Shown one piece after another: positions 23,432 to 31,586 of a DNA stretch of 34,879 nt. The notes under the pieces were generated by a model, which did not search any database, was not told the origin of the DNA, and saw only the letters and a program-made list of their open reading frames with translations. The translations under genes were made by a program, and so were the position numbers. How positions within the stretch are numbered: position 1 is the first letter of the stretch; every line of letters starts with the position of its first letter. The stretch is from JACJYE01 sp964432875 (lineage in GTDB: Bacteria; Bacteroidota; Bacteroidia; Chitinophagales; Saprospiraceae), in the NCBI GenBank assembly GCA_964432875.1, contig CAYSPJ010000048.1, forward strand, positions 1 through 34,879, in the 5' to 3' direction.

Positions 23432-23794
23432 GGATAAAAAGCTAAATATGAATGACTAGTAGATGACATAGGGGTGGGTTGGAAGGCGAGAGGGATCTGT
23501 ATATCCCGGAGGGTTTGACCCCGGGCGTTGATAATATTCCCCCTGAAATACTCCCCCCTCCTTATTTTGCGACGTTTTTTTAAAAATTCTATTTTGTTAC
23601 CACTTCAATGATGGCATTTACTGATTTTTGCGGATCAAGTTCCGCATTTGCTTGACCGATGTTTATTGAAAAAATGATTCCGTCCTCCGGCCCGGCTGGG
23701 CGCAGAGCTCGACCACCTGTGCAAGATAACAGAGCCGGAAAAAGCCTTCAGTGCTCAAATAGGACAGACTACGGCTGAATATCCACGAAATCAC

Positions 23795-23802
23795 TATCTT
23801 TG
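23795..23802 (+). promoter_or_regulatory. -7 element of the dienelactone-hydrolase-like gene
   Basis: TATCTTTG, a perfect TAnnTTTG, is 23 bp before the ATG. The 5' leader would be very short. No convincing -33 is visible. Confidence 0.55.
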
Positions 23803-23825
23803 ATCCTAAACCAGAATCGATAACC

Positions 23826-24626
23826 ATGAAAAGAATACTCCCATTTGCCGCCTTTGCATTATTGGCGTTCAGCGCCGGGGCCCAGGATTTTGCCATCGCC
23901 CAGCTCGAAAAGTCTACCCGCCATCACGAATGGGTCGAGGTGAAGCATGGTGAGCGGGCCGTACATTGCTTCGTTGCTTACCCGGAGCGGCCGCGCAATA
24001 CCCCGGTCGTCATCGTCATCCATGAAAACCGCGGGCTGACCGATTGGGTGCGCAGCATGGCAGACCAGCTGGCGGGCGAGGGCTATCTGGCTATCGCCCC
24101 CGACTTCCTTTCTGGCTTTAGCCCTGACAGGGGCAAGACCACCGATTTTGAAAATTCGGATGAAGCCCGCAATGCGATCTATGAGCTCGACCCCGCCCAG
24201 GTGGCCGCCGACCTGAATCGGGTTTATGATTATGCTGCCGGACTGCCCTCCTCCAATGGCAAAGTAGCCGTAATCGGTTTTTGTTGGGGTGGCTCGCAGG
24301 CCTTCCGCATGGCCACTTACAATGCTGAGATCGGCGCGGCCCTGGTTTTTTATGGCACGGCCCCCACTGATGCTGCCCTGCTCCAGGGCATTAGCGCCCC
24401 GGTCTACGGCTTTTATGGCGAAAATGACCAGCGGGTGAATGCCACCATCCCCACCACCGCTGAGGCGATGGCCGCTGCCGGGAAAACTTATGAATCAGAA
24501 ATCTACGCTGGTGCCGGCCATGCCTACATGCGCTATGCCGACGAGCCAGGGGCCAACAAAGCGAGCCGCAAAGCGAAGAAAAAATCCATGAAAAGGATCA
24601 AAAAGATCATGGCAGCGTGGATGTAA
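23826..24626 (+). CDS. Secreted dienelactone hydrolase family protein
   Basis: A 266-residue alpha/beta-hydrolase. A signal peptide (MKRILPFAAFALLAFSAGAQ) targets the periplasm or beyond, unlike the cytosolic ClcD enzymes. The family motifs are intact: HENRG (Glu 67), the nucleophile elbow GFCWGGS with Cys 153 in place of Ser, YGENDQRV (Asp 201) and GAGHAYMR (His 232), forming the Cys-Asp-His triad. The C-terminal tail is very lysine-rich (NKASRKAKKKSMKRIKK), which is unusual and may bind nucleic acid, anionic glycans or membrane. The natural substrate is unknown; many such homologues act on other esters or lactones. The start has a -7 element close upstream. A palindrome begins directly after the stop codon. 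Confidence 0.9.
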   Translation: MKRILPFAAFALLAFSAGAQDFAIAQLEKSTRHHEWVEVKHGERAVHCFVAYPERPRNTPVVIVIHENRGLTDWVRSMADQLAGEGYLAIAPDFLSGFSPDRGKTTDFENSDEARNAIYELDPAQVAADLNRVYDYAAGLPSSNGKVAVIGFCWGGSQAFRMATYNAEIGAALVFYGTAPTDAALLQGISAPVYGFYGENDQRVNATIPTTAEAMAAAGKTYESEIYAGAGHAYMRYADEPGANKASRKAKKKSMKRIKKIMAAWM

Positions 24627-24627
24627 T

Positions 24628-24655
24628 GTAGAGACGATTCACGAATCGTCTCTAC
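24628..24655. repeat. 28-bp palindrome founding the tandem array
   Basis: GTAGAGACGATTC, an AC centre, then GAATCGTCTCTAC: 13-bp perfect arms. It starts one base after the hydrolase stop codon. Its right 15 bp (ACGAATCGTCTCTAC) is the first unit of the adjacent 15-bp array. Confidence 0.85.
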
Positions 24656-24869
24656 ACGGATCGTCTCTACACGGATCGCCTCCCCACGGATCGCCTCCCN
24701 NNNNNNNNNNNNNNNNNNNNNNNNNNNNNNNNNNNNNNNNNNNNNNNNNNNNNNNNNNNNNNNNNNNNNNNNNNNNNNNNNNNNNNNNNNNNNNNNNNNG
24801 GATCGCCTCCCCACGGATCGCCTCCCCACGGATCGCCTCCCCACGGATCGCCTCCCCACGGATCGCCTC
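24641..24869. repeat. 15-bp tandem repeat array containing an assembly gap
   Basis: Units change stepwise from left to right: ACGAATCGTCTCTAC, ACGGATCGTCTCTAC, then ACGGATCGCCTCCCC repeated. Two such units (one cut by the gap) are on the left. One partial, three full and one terminal partial unit are on the right. The array ends two bases before the minus-strand stop codon of the next gene. In one minus frame it reads as repeated GRRSV, but no gene signal supports translation. Confidence 0.9.
24700..24799. other. Scaffold gap of exactly 100 N
   Basis: One hundred undetermined bases inside the 15-bp array. A round 100 is a common placeholder for a gap of unknown size, so the real array length is not known. 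Confidence 0.98.
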
Positions 24870-24871
24870 GG

Positions 24872-25891
24872 CTATTCCGGCAAAAAGGCGGGGTTTGCCA
24901 GGAAGGCGCTATCGGTTAGCGACTCTAGAAATTGCCGGAGGTCCTCTTTCTCCTGGGGCGTCAACCCCAGAGGGCGGATGCGCGGGTCTTGGTTGGGGTG
25001 GCCGCTGCCGCCCCGGTCGTAGTGAGCAATGGCCTCCTCCAGGCCGGGCAGGCTGCCATCGTGCATATAGGGTGCCGTCAGGGCGATATTGCGCAAGGTA
25101 GGGGTACGGAATTTGCCGTCATCTTCCGGCAGGAAAGTGGCCCGGCGGCGGCCCGGGTCGAGGTAGCTCTCGTACAAGCCGTTGTTGTGGAAACCGTTGT
25201 CCGTAAAGTTGAAGCCGCTATGGCAGCCCCCGCACTGTGCTTTTTCACCGAAGAACAGCGCCATACCCCGCTGCGCGCTGGGCGAAAGGCTGCCAGCCCC
25301 CCTTTGATAACGGTCGAAATCCGCCTCGCCGCTGATCAGGATACGCATGAAGCTCGCCAGCGCCCGGGTGATGGTAAAAGGCGAAGCTTCCTCGCCATAA
25401 GCCCGCTGGAAAGCTGCCGGATAATCGGGATGGGCATTCAGCCGCCGGGCTGCTTCCAGGATAGATAAATCCATTTCCTGGTGATCCTCAATGGGTACGA
25501 TAGGCTGGATATCCAGCTTGGGTACCCCCCCGTCTTTGTTGATCAAATCGAGGTAAGCCACGTTGGCTAGGGTAGGGGAGTTGCGGCTGCCCAGCCGCCC
25601 CTGCACCCCGGGGCTGATGGGCAGCCGGTCGGCAAAAGCCAGCTCGGGATGGTGGCAACTGCGGCAACTGATGGTCGAATCGGCCGAAAGGATGGGGTCG
25701 TAAAACAGGCGCTTGCCCAGCGCCACCCGCGCCGCTGTCAGCGCATGGCCTGCCGGGATTTGCGGGGGCGGGAAGCCAGGGGGCAACTGCAAGGGATAGG
25801 GCGCGTCTTCCACCGGGGAAGGCGCCTCGGGCTGGCAGCTCCCTAAGGCCAGTGCCAGCAGCAAGCTCCATAGATGATAAACCGGCCGCAT
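24872..25891 (-). CDS. Di-heme cytochrome c peroxidase family lipoprotein, MbnH-like
   Basis: A 339-residue periplasmic or outer-membrane-attached di-heme enzyme of the CcpA/MauG superfamily. A lipoprotein signal (LLLALALGSC, Cys 19) is followed by two c-type heme sites, CRSCH (76-80) and CGGCH (220-224). The family segments GKRLFYDPILSAD, RNSPTLANVAY, FRTPTLRNIALTAPYMHDGS and HYDRGG are also present. It directly follows an MbnP-family gene (59-bp gap). In characterised systems MbnH oxidises a tryptophan of MbnP to kynurenine, creating a copper site; the adjacency makes that the best role here. A general peroxide-detoxifying CcpA is the alternative. The 3' end abuts the 15-bp array, but the stop codon is intact. 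Confidence 0.88.
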   Translation of the reverse strand: MRPVYHLWSLLLALALGSCQPEAPSPVEDAPYPLQLPPGFPPPQIPAGHALTAARVALGKRLFYDPILSADSTISCRSCHHPELAFADRLPISPGVQGRLGSRNSPTLANVAYLDLINKDGGVPKLDIQPIVPIEDHQEMDLSILEAARRLNAHPDYPAAFQRAYGEEASPFTITRALASFMRILISGEADFDRYQRGAGSLSPSAQRGMALFFGEKAQCGGCHSGFNFTDNGFHNNGLYESYLDPGRRRATFLPEDDGKFRTPTLRNIALTAPYMHDGSLPGLEEAIAHYDRGGSGHPNQDPRIRPLGLTPQEKEDLRQFLESLTDSAFLANPAFLPE

Positions 25892-25950
25892 AAGCTTCCT
25901 GTGCTTGATGCGCCGCCGGGGGGAGATATCCTCCCGGCGGCAGCGTCACA

Positions 25951-26700
25951 TCAATGTTCGTATTGGATGGCTTTGGTCAGGTTGGCGCGGAAGCGCTCGG
26001 CCAATTCCGGGTTGTTGCCCGTATGCGTCACGTAATCCTTGCTCAAGTCAATGCCGTCAAATAATCTGGCCAAGTCAAACTTGAAATTCAAATGGTTCAT
26101 GCCATCTTTCAAGTCCTTATGCGCCGTAAACTGCAAGTTGGTCAAGAAGGGGTCGGTGCCGATGTGGAAAGCCATCGTCTCGTCGGGCGTACCGTCGCCA
26201 TTGGTGTCCACTTTGCCATCCACGCGGATGAAGCGGTAGCCCGTCAGCCAGCTCCAGTGCATGGCAGGGAACTGGACGGAAAGCGGGTCGTCCGCCTTGC
26301 GGCTGGTGAAGTCGGTTTCGGTTTGGTTGTTTTCCGTAGGCCCCACGCCAATGAAGAACTTGACTTCATGCGCATGGCCAGGCTTCATCTTGCCGACTTC
26401 CTGCAGGCCCGCGTTGGGCTTCACCAAAAGGTATTTGCCCTCCATCGAAGTTTCTTCGCCACTGATATCGGCAATGACGATGCCGCCGACGTAGAACTGG
26501 GCGATGGTAAACTTCACGGCCGTGCCATTGATGTTGTAGAGCTGGGCGGTGTCGAAAGCCGTACCGTTGACGAGGTAGTTAAATTCCATGCCGACGGTGG
26601 CCTGCCCGGCCAGCTCATCATCGTCTTTGGAGCAAGCGGAGAAAACGAGGCTGCTGCCGAGAGCCAGCAAAACGGCCCAGGAAAAGTGCGATATTTTCAT
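25951..26700 (-). CDS. MbnP-family copper-binding lipoprotein
   Basis: A 249-residue all-beta lipoprotein. The signal peptide ends at Cys 23, followed by SKDDDE, which resembles the acidic lipoprotein export signal (consensus like QKDDE) that sends Bacteroidota lipoproteins to the cell surface. The mature domain matches the MbnP family: GMEFNYLVNGTAFD, VKFTIAQFYVGGI, HEVKFFIGVGP, then FPAMHWSWLTGYRFIRVDGK (144-163) with Trp 149 and 151. One of these Trp is a likely target for oxidation to kynurenine. DTNGDGTPDE (165-174) looks like a calcium loop. It is upstream of the MbnH-like di-heme gene on the same strand. Expected role: copper binding or acquisition. Which Trp is modified is not established here. 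Confidence 0.88.
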   Translation of the reverse strand: MKISHFSWAVLLALGSSLVFSACSKDDDELAGQATVGMEFNYLVNGTAFDTAQLYNINGTAVKFTIAQFYVGGIVIADISGEETSMEGKYLLVKPNAGLQEVGKMKPGHAHEVKFFIGVGPTENNQTETDFTSRKADDPLSVQFPAMHWSWLTGYRFIRVDGKVDTNGDGTPDETMAFHIGTDPFLTNLQFTAHKDLKDGMNHLNFKFDLARLFDGIDLSKDYVTHTGNNPELAERFRANLTKAIQYEH

Positions 26701-26826
26701 ATGAAAGTGTTTTCATGTAAAACGCCTGAGGTTTAGTTTTTATGCTGCCAGTTTAAAAGAATTAGGCAACTGGCTGACATAAGGCTTTTTTCTGGTGCCG
26801 CGCTTTTTACTGATCAATCAAGTGGC

Positions 26827-28320
26827 TCACAAGCCTTCCGCCCGCTGCACCAGCTGCAGGAATTCCTGGCGGAAGCCATGGGGGTCGTAGCTACTGGCCC
26901 CAGTGGCCCACTGCCGAATCTTCTGGAAAGTCGTATTGCCCTTATACTCCGAATTGCGCAGCAATAAGCCAAAGCTGGTGGCAGTAGCAGCGAAGCGCAT
27001 GTTCTCCGAGGCCTGGGCAAAAGTATGGCCCGCATCCATGACGGAGAGCGTCAGGGGGATGCTAACCGCTTCATCTGGTTTTTTGTAGCGGAATTCTATC
27101 TGGAAGGTTGGGCTAGTCAGTGAAGACCCGCCCTGGGCGGGCACGATTTCATAGAGCGCCGTGATGGTCTGCCCGGCGCCGATCTCGCCGGCATCTTTCT
27201 CATCATCTTCAAAATCCTCATTGTTTAATACCCGGTTTTCGTAGCCGATCAGGCGATAGGCGTGCACGATCGTGGGGTTGAAATGGACCTGCACCTTGAC
27301 GTCTTTGGCCACGGTAAAAAATTTGCCGAATTCGTAAATGAAGACTTTTTTGGCTTGCTCGATCTGGTCGATGTACTCATAGGTGCCGTTGCCGTTGTTG
27401 GCGAGCTGTTCGAGCATGGCGTCGTTGAGATTGCCCGTGCCCACCCCCAAGACAGTCAGGAAGATCCCCAGTTCGCGCTTGGCTTCGATGAGGCTGACCA
27501 ATTCTTCGCGGCTGGAAGGCCCCACGTTGAAGTCGCCATCGGTGCCCAGGATGATGCGGTTGTTGCCGCCCGGGATGAAATTTTCCTGGGCGATCTGATA
27601 AGCAGTGGTGATGCCCTGAGCACCGGCCGTACTGCCGCCAGAGCCTAATTTATCGATGGCGCTCTTGATGGTTGTTTTTTGGCTGCCCGGCGTAGAGGGC
27701 AACACCAGGCCGGCCTGCCCGGCATAAGTGACGATGGCCAGCCGGTCTGCAGGCGCGAGCTGGTCGACGAAGAGCTTGAAGCCTTCTTTCAGCAAGGGCA
27801 GCTTGTCTGGCGAGTTCATCGAGCCAGAAACGTCAATCAACAGCACGATGTTGGAGGGCGGCAGCACCGGGAGGTCTTTACCCTTGATGCCGATGCGCAC
27901 CAGGCGGTGTTCTGGCATCCACGGGCAAGCGCTCAGCTCGCCGTTTAGCCCAATGGGGTGGAAACCGCTTACCGTGCCATAATCATACTGGAAATAATTG
28001 ATGAACTCTTCAGTGCGGATGGCATCTGCTGGCGGCAGCCGGTTGGAATTAACAAAACGGCGCACATTGGCATAAGAAGCCCCATCAGCATCGATGGAAA
28101 AAGTGGAGGTCGGCTCTTGGGTGGTGAGCACAAAGGGGTTTTCAATAATCTCGCCGTACTGCTCCCCGCTGGCATCGAAGTACCCTTCGGATGTAAAGCC
28201 AGTGCCGGAGAAGTCCCCCAGTCTGTAAGATTCATCTGCACTGATTTCGTTGTCGGTTTGACAGCCGAAGCTGGCGAGCAGCAGTAAAGAGCTGGCGCAA
28301 TAAAAGAGGAGCTTTTTCAT
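26827..28320 (-). CDS. VWA-domain lipoprotein (YfbK-like)
   Basis: A 497-residue lipoprotein. MKKLLFYCASSLLLLASFGC puts the lipid on Cys 20, followed by QTDNE, a weakly surface-signal-like stretch. An N-terminal von Willebrand-associated domain contains FSIDADGASYANVRRF and AIRTEEFINYFQYDY. The VWA domain follows with an intact metal-ion-dependent adhesion site: DVSGSM (163-168) and later TDGDFNVG. The C-terminal 200 residues form the beta-rich partner domain of this family. ATG 28320 is preferred because it starts the signal; the frame's first codon would add ten residues. Such proteins bind partner proteins through Mg2+. The gene lies 126 bp upstream of the MbnP gene on the same strand; linkage to copper handling is only positional. 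Confidence 0.9.
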   Translation of the reverse strand: MKKLLFYCASSLLLLASFGCQTDNEISADESYRLGDFSGTGFTSEGYFDASGEQYGEIIENPFVLTTQEPTSTFSIDADGASYANVRRFVNSNRLPPADAIRTEEFINYFQYDYGTVSGFHPIGLNGELSACPWMPEHRLVRIGIKGKDLPVLPPSNIVLLIDVSGSMNSPDKLPLLKEGFKLFVDQLAPADRLAIVTYAGQAGLVLPSTPGSQKTTIKSAIDKLGSGGSTAGAQGITTAYQIAQENFIPGGNNRIILGTDGDFNVGPSSREELVSLIEAKRELGIFLTVLGVGTGNLNDAMLEQLANNGNGTYEYIDQIEQAKKVFIYEFGKFFTVAKDVKVQVHFNPTIVHAYRLIGYENRVLNNEDFEDDEKDAGEIGAGQTITALYEIVPAQGGSSLTSPTFQIEFRYKKPDEAVSIPLTLSVMDAGHTFAQASENMRFAATATSFGLLLRNSEYKGNTTFQKIRQWATGASSYDPHGFRQEFLQLVQRAEGL

Positions 28321-28531
28321 AAATCCTGGTTTTAGAAATTTTAGGATCACCCCGGCTAGTTGACCGGGGGCTTGTCATCTAAGAGGACGGGCGGGTAAGC
28401 CCTGGCGTTGGGTAAACCTGGATAGCAACTAGAAAATTTTCACAGCAGCAGCTAGCCAAAATCCGCTGCCATGCCCTATCTTGCCCTCACAATCCAATTG
28501 ATTTCAAAACAATTAAACCGCCTGAATCGCT

Positions 28532-30028
28532 ATGAAAAAAATGTCTGTACTTTTCGCTTTCCTTTTGCTGGGCGCCGTTGCCAATGCCCAATTCCTGGAA
28601 ATCGGGCCAGCGGGCCAACGAGCGCCCCGATTAGTAGAGGGGATCCCGGCAGCAGTTCCTCCGGCAGTTGTCATGCCAGCCAGCCCACGCCCGCCCCTGG
28701 GCGGGCCAGTCGATCCTTTGCTGGCGCAATTGCTGCAGCATACGTTGGATTCGCTGCGGGCCGCTTACAACCCCATCGGGCTTTCGGCAGCGCTGGCCCT
28801 GCCCGACGGTAGCCTGTGGGAAGGCGCTACCGGCATCAACTCTACTGCGCCTGGCGATAGCTTGCATCCTGGCTTGCTGCTGGGCATCGGCAGCGTGTCG
28901 AAGAACCTGCTTGCTGCAACCGTACTGCGCCTGGCGGAGGATGGGCTGCTCAGCCTGGAAGACAGCCTGGGGCGCTGGGTGCCTAGCTCTCCCAACGTCA
29001 ACGGCAGCATCAGCCTGCGGCGTTTGCTCAACCATACTAGCGGGATAGCCAATTATACCGATAACCCCGCTTTTTGGGGGCAGGTGAATGCCAATCTCGG
29101 CATGGCGATCAGCCCGTCGTTCATCCTGCAAAACTTTGTCGGTGCGCCGCTCTTCGCGCCAGGGGCAAGCTGGTCTTATTCCAATACCAACTACCTTTTG
29201 CTCGGGCTGGTGGTAGAAGCCGTTGCTGAAGCCCCCTTTCACGAAGCTATGCGCGGGCAGCTGTTGGATCCAGAGGGGTTGGGTACCGCCTTCCTCTTGC
29301 CGCAGGAAAATGCCCCCCAGCCGCTAAGCCACATGTGGGTGGATATCAATGGCGATGGGGTGCCCGATAACTTCACCGGCATAAGCTTGCCACTGACGGC
29401 TATCTTCACCGGCGCCTGGGCTGCCGGCGCTTACTGCTCCAACGCTGCCGATATGGCGGTTTGGATCAAACGCTTGATGGAGGGCGAAGTGCTGCAGCCC
29501 GCATCCCTGGCAGAAATGATGACCGGCCAACAGGTCACCCCAGCCATGCGCTACGGCCTGGGCTTGTACCGCCTCAACGTGCAAGGCAGGGCTTGGTGGG
29601 GGCATGACGGCTACCTGTTCTATCAGGCGCTGGTGCTCTACCAGCCTGAGCTGGGCATCGGCATGGCTTTGCTTAGCAACGATGGGGAGTTTGAGGAAAT
29701 GGGGCCGGTATTCCTGGAGCTTGCTGAGGTTTATGAGCGCTACCTCGATATGCTTTCTGCTGCCCCCAGCATCGCCCCGATGGGTGTCGAAGTCTCGCCC
29801 AATCCCTTTGCCGATGAACTCGCGATCACTTTTGGCGAAGCGCCCCGGGGCGGCAGCGCACAGCTGCTCGATGCACAGGGGCGCATGCTGGCCGCTACGG
29901 TAATCCCCGAGGGCTTGGGCAGCGCTCAGGCCTTCCGCTGGTCTTTGCCTGGCCTGCCGTCAGGCCTGTATATCCTGCGCCTGCAAGCCAATGGCAGGAG
30001 CACTGCAATGAAATTGCTGAAGCCTTGA
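28532..30028 (+). CDS. Secreted serine hydrolase (class C beta-lactamase fold) with T9SS sorting domain
   Basis: A 498-residue exported hydrolase. A signal peptide (MKKMSVLFAFLLLGAVANAQ) is followed by a Pro-rich linker, then the beta-lactamase/D-aminopeptidase/esterase fold. Catalytic motifs are intact: SxxK as SVSK (121-124), YSN (216-218) and HDG (358-360, replacing KTG as in esterases and D-peptidases). NHTSGI near 167-172 is the typical loop. DINGDGVPD (271-279) looks like a calcium-binding insertion. The last 85 residues, with VSPNPFADELAITFG, QLLDAQGRM and GLYILRLQANG, form a T9SS type A sorting domain. The substrate (peptide, ester or lactam) is unknown. It diverges from the VWA gene. 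Confidence 0.92.
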   Translation: MKKMSVLFAFLLLGAVANAQFLEIGPAGQRAPRLVEGIPAAVPPAVVMPASPRPPLGGPVDPLLAQLLQHTLDSLRAAYNPIGLSAALALPDGSLWEGATGINSTAPGDSLHPGLLLGIGSVSKNLLAATVLRLAEDGLLSLEDSLGRWVPSSPNVNGSISLRRLLNHTSGIANYTDNPAFWGQVNANLGMAISPSFILQNFVGAPLFAPGASWSYSNTNYLLLGLVVEAVAEAPFHEAMRGQLLDPEGLGTAFLLPQENAPQPLSHMWVDINGDGVPDNFTGISLPLTAIFTGAWAAGAYCSNAADMAVWIKRLMEGEVLQPASLAEMMTGQQVTPAMRYGLGLYRLNVQGRAWWGHDGYLFYQALVLYQPELGIGMALLSNDGEFEEMGPVFLELAEVYERYLDMLSAAPSIAPMGVEVSPNPFADELAITFGEAPRGGSAQLLDAQGRMLAATVIPEGLGSAQAFRWSLPGLPSGLYILRLQANGRSTAMKLLKP

Positions 30029-30080
30029 TTTTGAAAAGGCCAGTGCACTAGCGCCCAGCTCCCCCTAACGCTAAAATTAA

Positions 30081-30111
30081 AAGAGCCCGTGGCCTTTAGG
30101 CACGGGCTCTT
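30081..30111. terminator. Hairpin after the serine hydrolase gene
   Basis: AAGAGCCCGTG (30081..30091) pairs perfectly with CACGGGCTCTT (30101..30111) across a 9-base loop, 53 bp past the stop. The T-rich side is on the minus strand (TTTTAATTTTAG), so it would also stop transcription arriving from the right. Confidence 0.65.
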
Positions 30112-30644
30112 GAATATAACTGGTTTTAGGTGCTCTCCAAACTTCAGAGACACGAGTGATGGAAGATATAAGGTGACACACTTACCAGCCCTAAATACGA
30201 ATGTATATCTATGGTGGCAAATGGCCGTTAATTAGGATTGTCAATACGGTGTAAAGGGAAAAGGCTGCTATCTTCAACTACACGAGGCTAAATGCCTGCG
30301 AAAGCTGTGTTTGAGTGAGTGGGTTAAATTTGCAGCCATAAAAGTAAGATAAATTTCTTTAAAGTATGGCTCCACCCCAAAATAAATTCCGGATTGAACA
30401 CTTTTTTTAGCTGCCTGCCGGAAATCAAAGCATTTTACAGCCTCGCTTGCACTGTTTTTTTAAAAAAAATCCGACCGGAAGACGTTTTTTTTCTCCGGCA
30501 AAAAATTCCGCTCCTTTGCCTTTGCCCAAAATCCATTTTGATTTAAAGCCCTTTTTTCCGCTTTTATTCCGGAAAGCTCGGACTGTGCCGATTCCTTTTA
30601 CTTCATCTAAACCCCTCGGTTGGCGATTTTTTTCAGGCTAATGA

Positions 30645-30674
30645 TTGAAAATCAAATAACTATGAGTATCTTTG
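30645..30674 (+). promoter_or_regulatory. Promoter of the CBM48-HhH gene
   Basis: -33 TTG (30645..30647) and a perfect -7 TATCTTTG (30667..30674) are separated by 19 bp. Transcription would begin near 30680. Confidence 0.65.
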
Positions 30675-30687
30675 TGGTGTGTAAACG

Positions 30688-30710
30688 CTTAGTGTTTATT
30701 TTACACTAAG
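30688..30710 (+). promoter_or_regulatory. Leader hairpin upstream of the CBM48-HhH gene
   Basis: CTTAGTGT (30688..30695), a 7-base loop and ACACTAAG (30703..30710) form an 8-bp stem near the predicted 5' end of the mRNA, 14 bp before the ATG. It could stabilise the transcript, occlude the ribosome site or serve as an operator. Confidence 0.45.
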
Positions 30711-30724
30711 GCAAACAAAAAAAC

Positions 30725-31465
30725 ATGATCAAGAAGCAGTATTCTAAGACCAAAGCAGTATGCAAGGTTACATTCACCTTGCCCATCGAAGCCGCCCCCG
30801 GTGCGGGCGAAGTAAAGGTGCTCGGAGATTTCAATGACTGGAGCTGGGAAAACGGCCTGGCGATGAAAGCAGGTAAAGCGGAGTATTCAGCCGCTGCCGA
30901 ACTAGCCACGGGCCGCCGCTACGAGTTTCGCTATACGATTGACCAAACCCGGTGGGAGAATGATTATCAGGCCGACGGTTACGTGCCCAGCGTTTTTCCC
31001 GGCATTGACAATTCCGTGCTGGTTTTGGAAGCCAGCCCAGCCCTGGAAGTAAAAGCAACCGAAAAGAGCACAAAGAAAGCCAGCCCGGCCCCCAAGGCAA
31101 AAGCCGTCAAGAGCGAGCCTGCTAAGGCCAGCCCGGCCAAAAAAGCCCCGGTAAAAGTCGCGGCAGTTGAGAAGCCCAAAACCAGTGCCAAAAAAACAAC
31201 GGCTGTTGCCAAAGATGACCTGACGAAGATCGAAGGCATCGGCCCGAAAATCGCGCAATTGTTCAGCCAGGCCGGCATAGCTACTTTCGATGCGCTAGCT
31301 AAAGCTAAAAAAGCGGAGCTGAAAAAAATCCTGGATGCCGCGGGCACCCGTTTCCAGATACACGACCCTTCTACCTGGCCGCAGCAAGCCAAACTAGCCG
31401 CTAATGGCGATTGGGAAAAGCTTGCTAAGGTGCAGGAAGAACTCAAAGGCGGCAAGAAAGCCTGA
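30725..31465 (+). CDS. CBM48/isoamylase early-set domain fused to a basic linker and HhH module
   Basis: A 246-residue protein without a signal peptide, so cytosolic. Residues 1-103 form an AMPK/CBM48-type glycan-binding early-set sandwich: MIKKQYSKTKAVCKVTFTLP, VKVLGDFNDWSW, RRYEFRYTIDQTRWENDYQA and a closing IDNSVLVLEA. Residues of about 108-163 are a Lys/Ala/Pro-rich disordered linker resembling a histone H1 tail. Residues of about 165-195 are a helix-hairpin-helix (DLTKIEGIGPKIAQLFSQAG). The end (LDAAGTRFQIHDPSTWPQQA) is the module found as a C-terminal extension of Bacteroidota ribosomal protein L21. HhH domains usually bind nucleic acid, so the protein may couple glucan binding to DNA or RNA; that is inference. 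A paralog of its first domain is the next gene. Confidence 0.85.
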   Translation: MIKKQYSKTKAVCKVTFTLPIEAAPGAGEVKVLGDFNDWSWENGLAMKAGKAEYSAAAELATGRRYEFRYTIDQTRWENDYQADGYVPSVFPGIDNSVLVLEASPALEVKATEKSTKKASPAPKAKAVKSEPAKASPAKKAPVKVAAVEKPKTSAKKTTAVAKDDLTKIEGIGPKIAQLFSQAGIATFDALAKAKKAELKKILDAAGTRFQIHDPSTWPQQAKLAANGDWEKLAKVQEELKGGKKA

Positions 31466-31551
31466 AGTTAACAGAACTTTAAAACCAGCAATGGGCAATC
31501 GGTATTAGTACGGGGAGCGGTCGTCTGCCCAGTCTACATGCCGTTGGGGCG

Positions 31552-31586
31552 GCTCCTATCAGGATAGGAGCACTGCTGCCTTTTTT
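31552..31586 (+). terminator. Hairpin with T7 run between the CBM48 genes
   Basis: GCTCCTATC and GATAGGAGC (31552..31571) pair, extended outward by GGCGGC with GCTGCC, and a run of seven T follows (31580..31586). It lies about 90 bp after the first CBM48 gene and 60 bp before the second, so it probably limits read-through. Confidence 0.6.

Larger units (their letters stand above)
23378..23825. other. Divergent intergenic region with two promoters
   Basis: 448 bp between the divergent GH13 gene and the dienelactone-hydrolase-like gene. It holds a TATCTTTG -7 element for each gene, facing outward. The middle is AT-rich with C-runs (about 23540-23600). No ORF, repeat or RNA gene is convincing. 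Confidence 0.6.
30029..30724. other. Long AT-rich non-coding stretch before the CBM48-HhH gene
   Basis: 696 bp without a credible ORF, although the flanks are dense. It holds a hairpin (30081..30111), a zone of T-runs and repeated CCGGAA/TTCCGG motifs (about 30385-30575), a good promoter (30645..30674) and a leader hairpin (30688..30710). A plus-strand open frame at 30447 is low-complexity. A small RNA is possible but nothing specific supports it. Confidence 0.55.

Noticed and set aside
24533..24859. Minus-strand frame with repeated GRRSV through the gap
   Set aside because: It is produced by the 15-bp array and the undetermined bases. It overlaps the real hydrolase gene and has no start or signal evidence.
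24641..24869. CRISPR array
   Set aside because: The units are contiguous 15-bp copies without spacers, and no cas gene is present.
26747..26774. Inverted repeat GCCAGTT/AACTGGC between VWA and MbnP genes as a terminator
   Set aside because: Seven-base arms with a 14-base loop and no T-run. Too weak to call.
28350..28369. CCCCGG/CCGGGG hairpin between the VWA and serine hydrolase genes
   Set aside because: Six-base GC arms are expected by chance in this GC-rich DNA, and the site lies upstream of both genes, so it is not a terminator.
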